A DNA stretch of 64,000 nt from an uncultured Hyphomicrobiales bacterium (GTDB lineage: Bacteria; Pseudomonadota; Alphaproteobacteria; Rhizobiales; Devosiaceae), in the NCBI GenBank assembly GCA_903842455.1, contig CAIMLX010000256.1:1-64000 (forward strand), in the 5' to 3' direction. The position numbers and the translations under genes were made by a program. Each line of letters opens with the position of its first letter. The first letter of the stretch is position 1. This document shows, in pieces, positions 62,002 to 64,000 of the stretch. The notes under the pieces are model-generated. The model searched no databases. It was not told the DNA's origin and was given only the letters and a program-made list of their open reading frames with translations.

Positions 62002-64000
62002 ATGTCTGCCGACATCAATGAACAGCGCAGGGCGTTGCGCGAAGCCGCACTGCATTTCCACGAGTTCCCCAAGCCCGGCAAGCTGGAGATCCAGGCCACC
62101 AAGCCGCTGGGCAACCAGCGCGACCTGAGCCTCGCCTATTCGCCCGGCGTCGCGGCGCCATGCGAGGAGATCGCAGCCAATCCCGACTCGGTGACGAAGT
62201 ACACCTCGCGCGGCAACCTCGTGGCGGTGATCTCGAACGGCACGGCGGTGCTGGGGCTCGGGAACATCGGCGCGCTGGCCTCCAAGCCCGTGATGGAAGG
62301 CAAGGCGGTGCTGTTCAAGAAGTTCGCCGGCATCGACGTGTTCGACATCGAGATCGACGAGCAGGATCCGCTGAAGTTCATCGAAGTAGTGCGGCCGCTC
62401 GAGCCGACCTTCGGCGGCATCAATCTCGAGGACATCAAGGCGCCCGAGTGCTTCATGATCGAGGAAGCGCTGCGCGAGCGCATGCAGATTCCGGTATTCC
62501 ACGACGACCAGCACGGCACGGCGATCATCGTCGGCGCGGCGGTGCTGAACGGGCTCGAACTGAGCGGCAAGAAGATCGACGAGGTGAAGATCTGCACCTC
62601 GGGGGCAGGGGCCGCGGCAATTGCCTGCCTCAACGTGCTGCTGGCGCTGGGCGCGAAGATCGAGAACATCTGGGTGGCGGACAAGGACGGCCTGCTGACC
62701 TATCGCCGAAACGACGTGAACGACAAGTGGCGCGGCAAGTTCTGCCGCCACGACAGCGAGGCGACCTCGCTCGCCGAGGTGATCGACGGGGCGGATGTGT
62801 TTCTCGGCCTGTCGGCGGCCGGGGCGTTGAAGCCCGAGATGCTGCTGAAGATGGGGCCGAGCCCGCTGATCCTGGCGCTGGCCAATCCCAACCCCGAGAT
62901 CATGCCGGAGGTGGCGAAGGAGCTGCGGCCCGACGCGATGGTCTGCACCGGGCGGTCGGACTATTCGAACCAGGTCAACAACGTGCTGTGCTTCCCCTAC
63001 ATCTTCCGGGGCGCACTCGACGTGGGGGCGACGGCGATCAACGAGGAGATGAAGCTGGCGGCGGTGAAAGCCATCGCCAAGCTGGCGCACGACCCCGGGC
63101 TCGAAGTGTCGCCATCGGGGCAGCCCGCGGTGTACGGGCCCGATCACATCATTCCCAATCCCTTCGACCAGCGGCTGATCCTGCGCATCGCGCCGGCAGT
63201 GGCGCGGGCGGCGATGGATTCGGGGGTGGCCAAGCGGCCGATCACCGATTTCGAGGCCTACAAGGACAGTCTCAACCGCTTCGTCTTCCGCTCCGGCCTC
63301 GTGATGAAGCCCGTGATCGACCGGGTGGTGGGGCACGCCAAGCGCGTCGCCTTCGCCGATGGCGAGGACGAACGCGTGCTGCGCGCCGCGCAGGTGCTGA
63401 TCGAGGACCGCATGGCGCTGCCCATCCTGATCGGCCGCCCGCAGGTGATCGAGAGCCGGCTGCAGCGCTTCGGCCTGTCGATCAAGCCGGGACGCGACTT
63501 CGAGGTGATCAACCCCGAGGACGATCCACGCTACCGCGACTATGTGGACCTGTTCCACTCGCTGGTCGGGCGGAGTGGCGTCACTCCCGACATCGCGCGG
63601 ACGATCGTGCGCACCAACACCACGGTGATCGCTGCCCTCGCCATGAAGCGGGGCGATGCCGATGCGCTGCTCTGCGGCTTCCAGGGGCGGTACATCAAGC
63701 ATGTGCGCGACATCCGCTCGATCATTGGGCTGCAGGATGGGATCAAGGAGGTCTCGGCGCTGTCGATGCTGATCATGCCGCGCGGCGCCTTCTTCCTCGC
63801 CGACACGTACGTGAACATGGACCCCACGCCCGAGGAACTGGTGTCGATTGCGCTGCAGGCGCGCGATCACCTCAAGCGCTTCAACATCGAGGCGCGGGCG
63901 GCGCTGCTCAGCTACTCGAACTTCGGTTCGCGCGACGGCGACAGCGCCTTCAAGATGCGCGAGGCCTACCGGTTGCTGCAGGCCGTGGCGCCCGAGATGA
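62002..64000 (+). CDS. maeB: NADP-dependent malic enzyme with phosphotransacetylase-like C-terminus (partial)
   Basis: The reading frame stays open to the right edge, so the 3' end is missing (666 codons seen, expected about 760). The enzyme decarboxylates malate to pyruvate. The N-terminal malic domain has [14 protein letters not shown] and the catalytic Lys/Asp region [28 protein letters not shown], then FHDDQHGTA. The NADP domain has [14 protein letters not shown] and LANPNPEI. The inactive PTA-like module starts near 430 ([17 protein letters not shown]). GGGAGG precedes the ATG at 62002. Confidence 0.96.
   Translation, partial: MSADINEQRRALREAALHFHEFPKPGKLEIQATKPLGNQRDLSLAYSPGVAAPCEEIAANPDSVTKYTSRGNLVAVISNGTAVLGLGNIGALASKPVMEGKAVLFKKFAGIDVFDIEIDEQDPLKFIEVVRPLEPTFGGINLEDIKAPECFMIEEALRERMQIPVFHDDQHGTAIIVGAAVLNGLELSGKKIDEVKICTSGAGAAAIACLNVLLALGAKIENIWVADKDGLLTYRRNDVNDKWRGKFCRHDSEATSLAEVIDGADVFLGLSAAGALKPEMLLKMGPSPLILALANPNPEIMPEVAKELRPDAMVCTGRSDYSNQVNNVLCFPYIFRGALDVGATAINEEMKLAAVKAIAKLAHDPGLEVSPSGQPAVYGPDHIIPNPFDQRLILRIAPAVARAAMDSGVAKRPITDFEAYKDSLNRFVFRSGLVMKPVIDRVVGHAKRVAFADGEDERVLRAAQVLIEDRMALPILIGRPQVIESRLQRFGLSIKPGRDFEVINPEDDPRYRDYVDLFHSLVGRSGVTPDIARTIVRTNTTVIAALAMKRGDADALLCGFQGRYIKHVRDIRSIIGLQDGIKEVSALSMLIMPRGAFFLADTYVNMDPTPEELVSIALQARDHLKRFNIEARAALLSYSNFGSRDGDSAFKMREAYRLLQAVAPEM

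Noticed and set aside
61975..63870. Long minus-strand open frame opposite maeB
   Set aside because: Shadow of the malic-enzyme gene, which has all its catalytic motifs on the plus strand.

Overview
The window is a GC-rich chromosomal segment of an alphaproteobacterium of the order Hyphomicrobiales (Rhizobiales); a Devosia-like or related environmental genus is my best guess. The reasons are the gene orders dinB-DUF3572-divK-pleD-rpmG-DUF983-rnr-topA, dprA-plsY-pyrC'-pyrB-ruvX and purN-purM / AI-2E-hdaA-ppk-ppx / rnd-aspS, the cell-cycle genes mipZ, divK and pleD, the degenerate dihydroorotase next to pyrB, and frequent GTG/TTG starts with 4-nt overlaps. No rRNA, CRISPR array, insertion sequence or prophage was seen. 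One partial tRNA-Ser lies at the left edge and one open malic-enzyme gene at the right edge.

Layout. 1-8.8 kb: tRNA-Ser, a DHFR-like reductase, the pxpBCA 5-oxoprolinase operon, folD, mgtE, a 38-aa membrane protein that is easy to miss, a GST/DUF1489/DUF4180 operon and mipZ. 8.8-21.4 kb: an SDR oxidoreductase, a D,D-carboxypeptidase with a SPOR domain, clpS-clpA, a UGT-like glycosyltransferase with a HIT protein, and the minus-strand group DUF3572-dinB-ridA-GDPD-acyltransferase. 21.5-36 kb: divK-pleD, a run of three strong hairpins that looks like an unannotated small RNA, rpmG-DUF983-rnr-topA, a GT-C-like membrane protein, and pyrB-pyrC'-plsY-dprA with ruvX. 35.5-43 kb: a ParD/ParE locus whose toxin is frameshifted, a degenerate metallo-beta-lactamase-like gene, and gatC, gatA and gatB (amidotransferase) separated by small genes (GNAT, YjhX-like, chorismate mutase). 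43-48.9 kb is the most accessory part: cold-shock protein, glyoxalase-fold protein, a three-gene cassette of two exported Asp-rich PepSY-like proteins plus a membrane-anchored LuxR-type regulator, an EamA transporter, a YdeI-like protein and a methyltransferase. 48.9-64 kb: purN-purM, AI-2E family permease-hdaA-ppk-ppx, an inserted MntA/HepT-type module, rnd, aspS, a CtrA-box-preceded EAL protein and maeB.

How the genes relate. Cell-cycle control is well represented: MipZ (division-site placement), DivK and PleD (polar signalling and c-di-GMP synthesis), HdaA (replication initiation), ClpS/ClpA (proteolysis) and an EAL phosphodiesterase behind a CtrA box. Nucleotide and translation housekeeping (purMN, pyrB, gatCAB, aspS, rnr, rnd, topA) fills much of the rest. 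The best candidate for an undescribed system is the 44.75-46.33 kb cassette. It contains a 20-nt perfect palindrome placed against the ribosome-binding site of its second gene. The structured intergenic region at 23.44-23.59 kb is the second.
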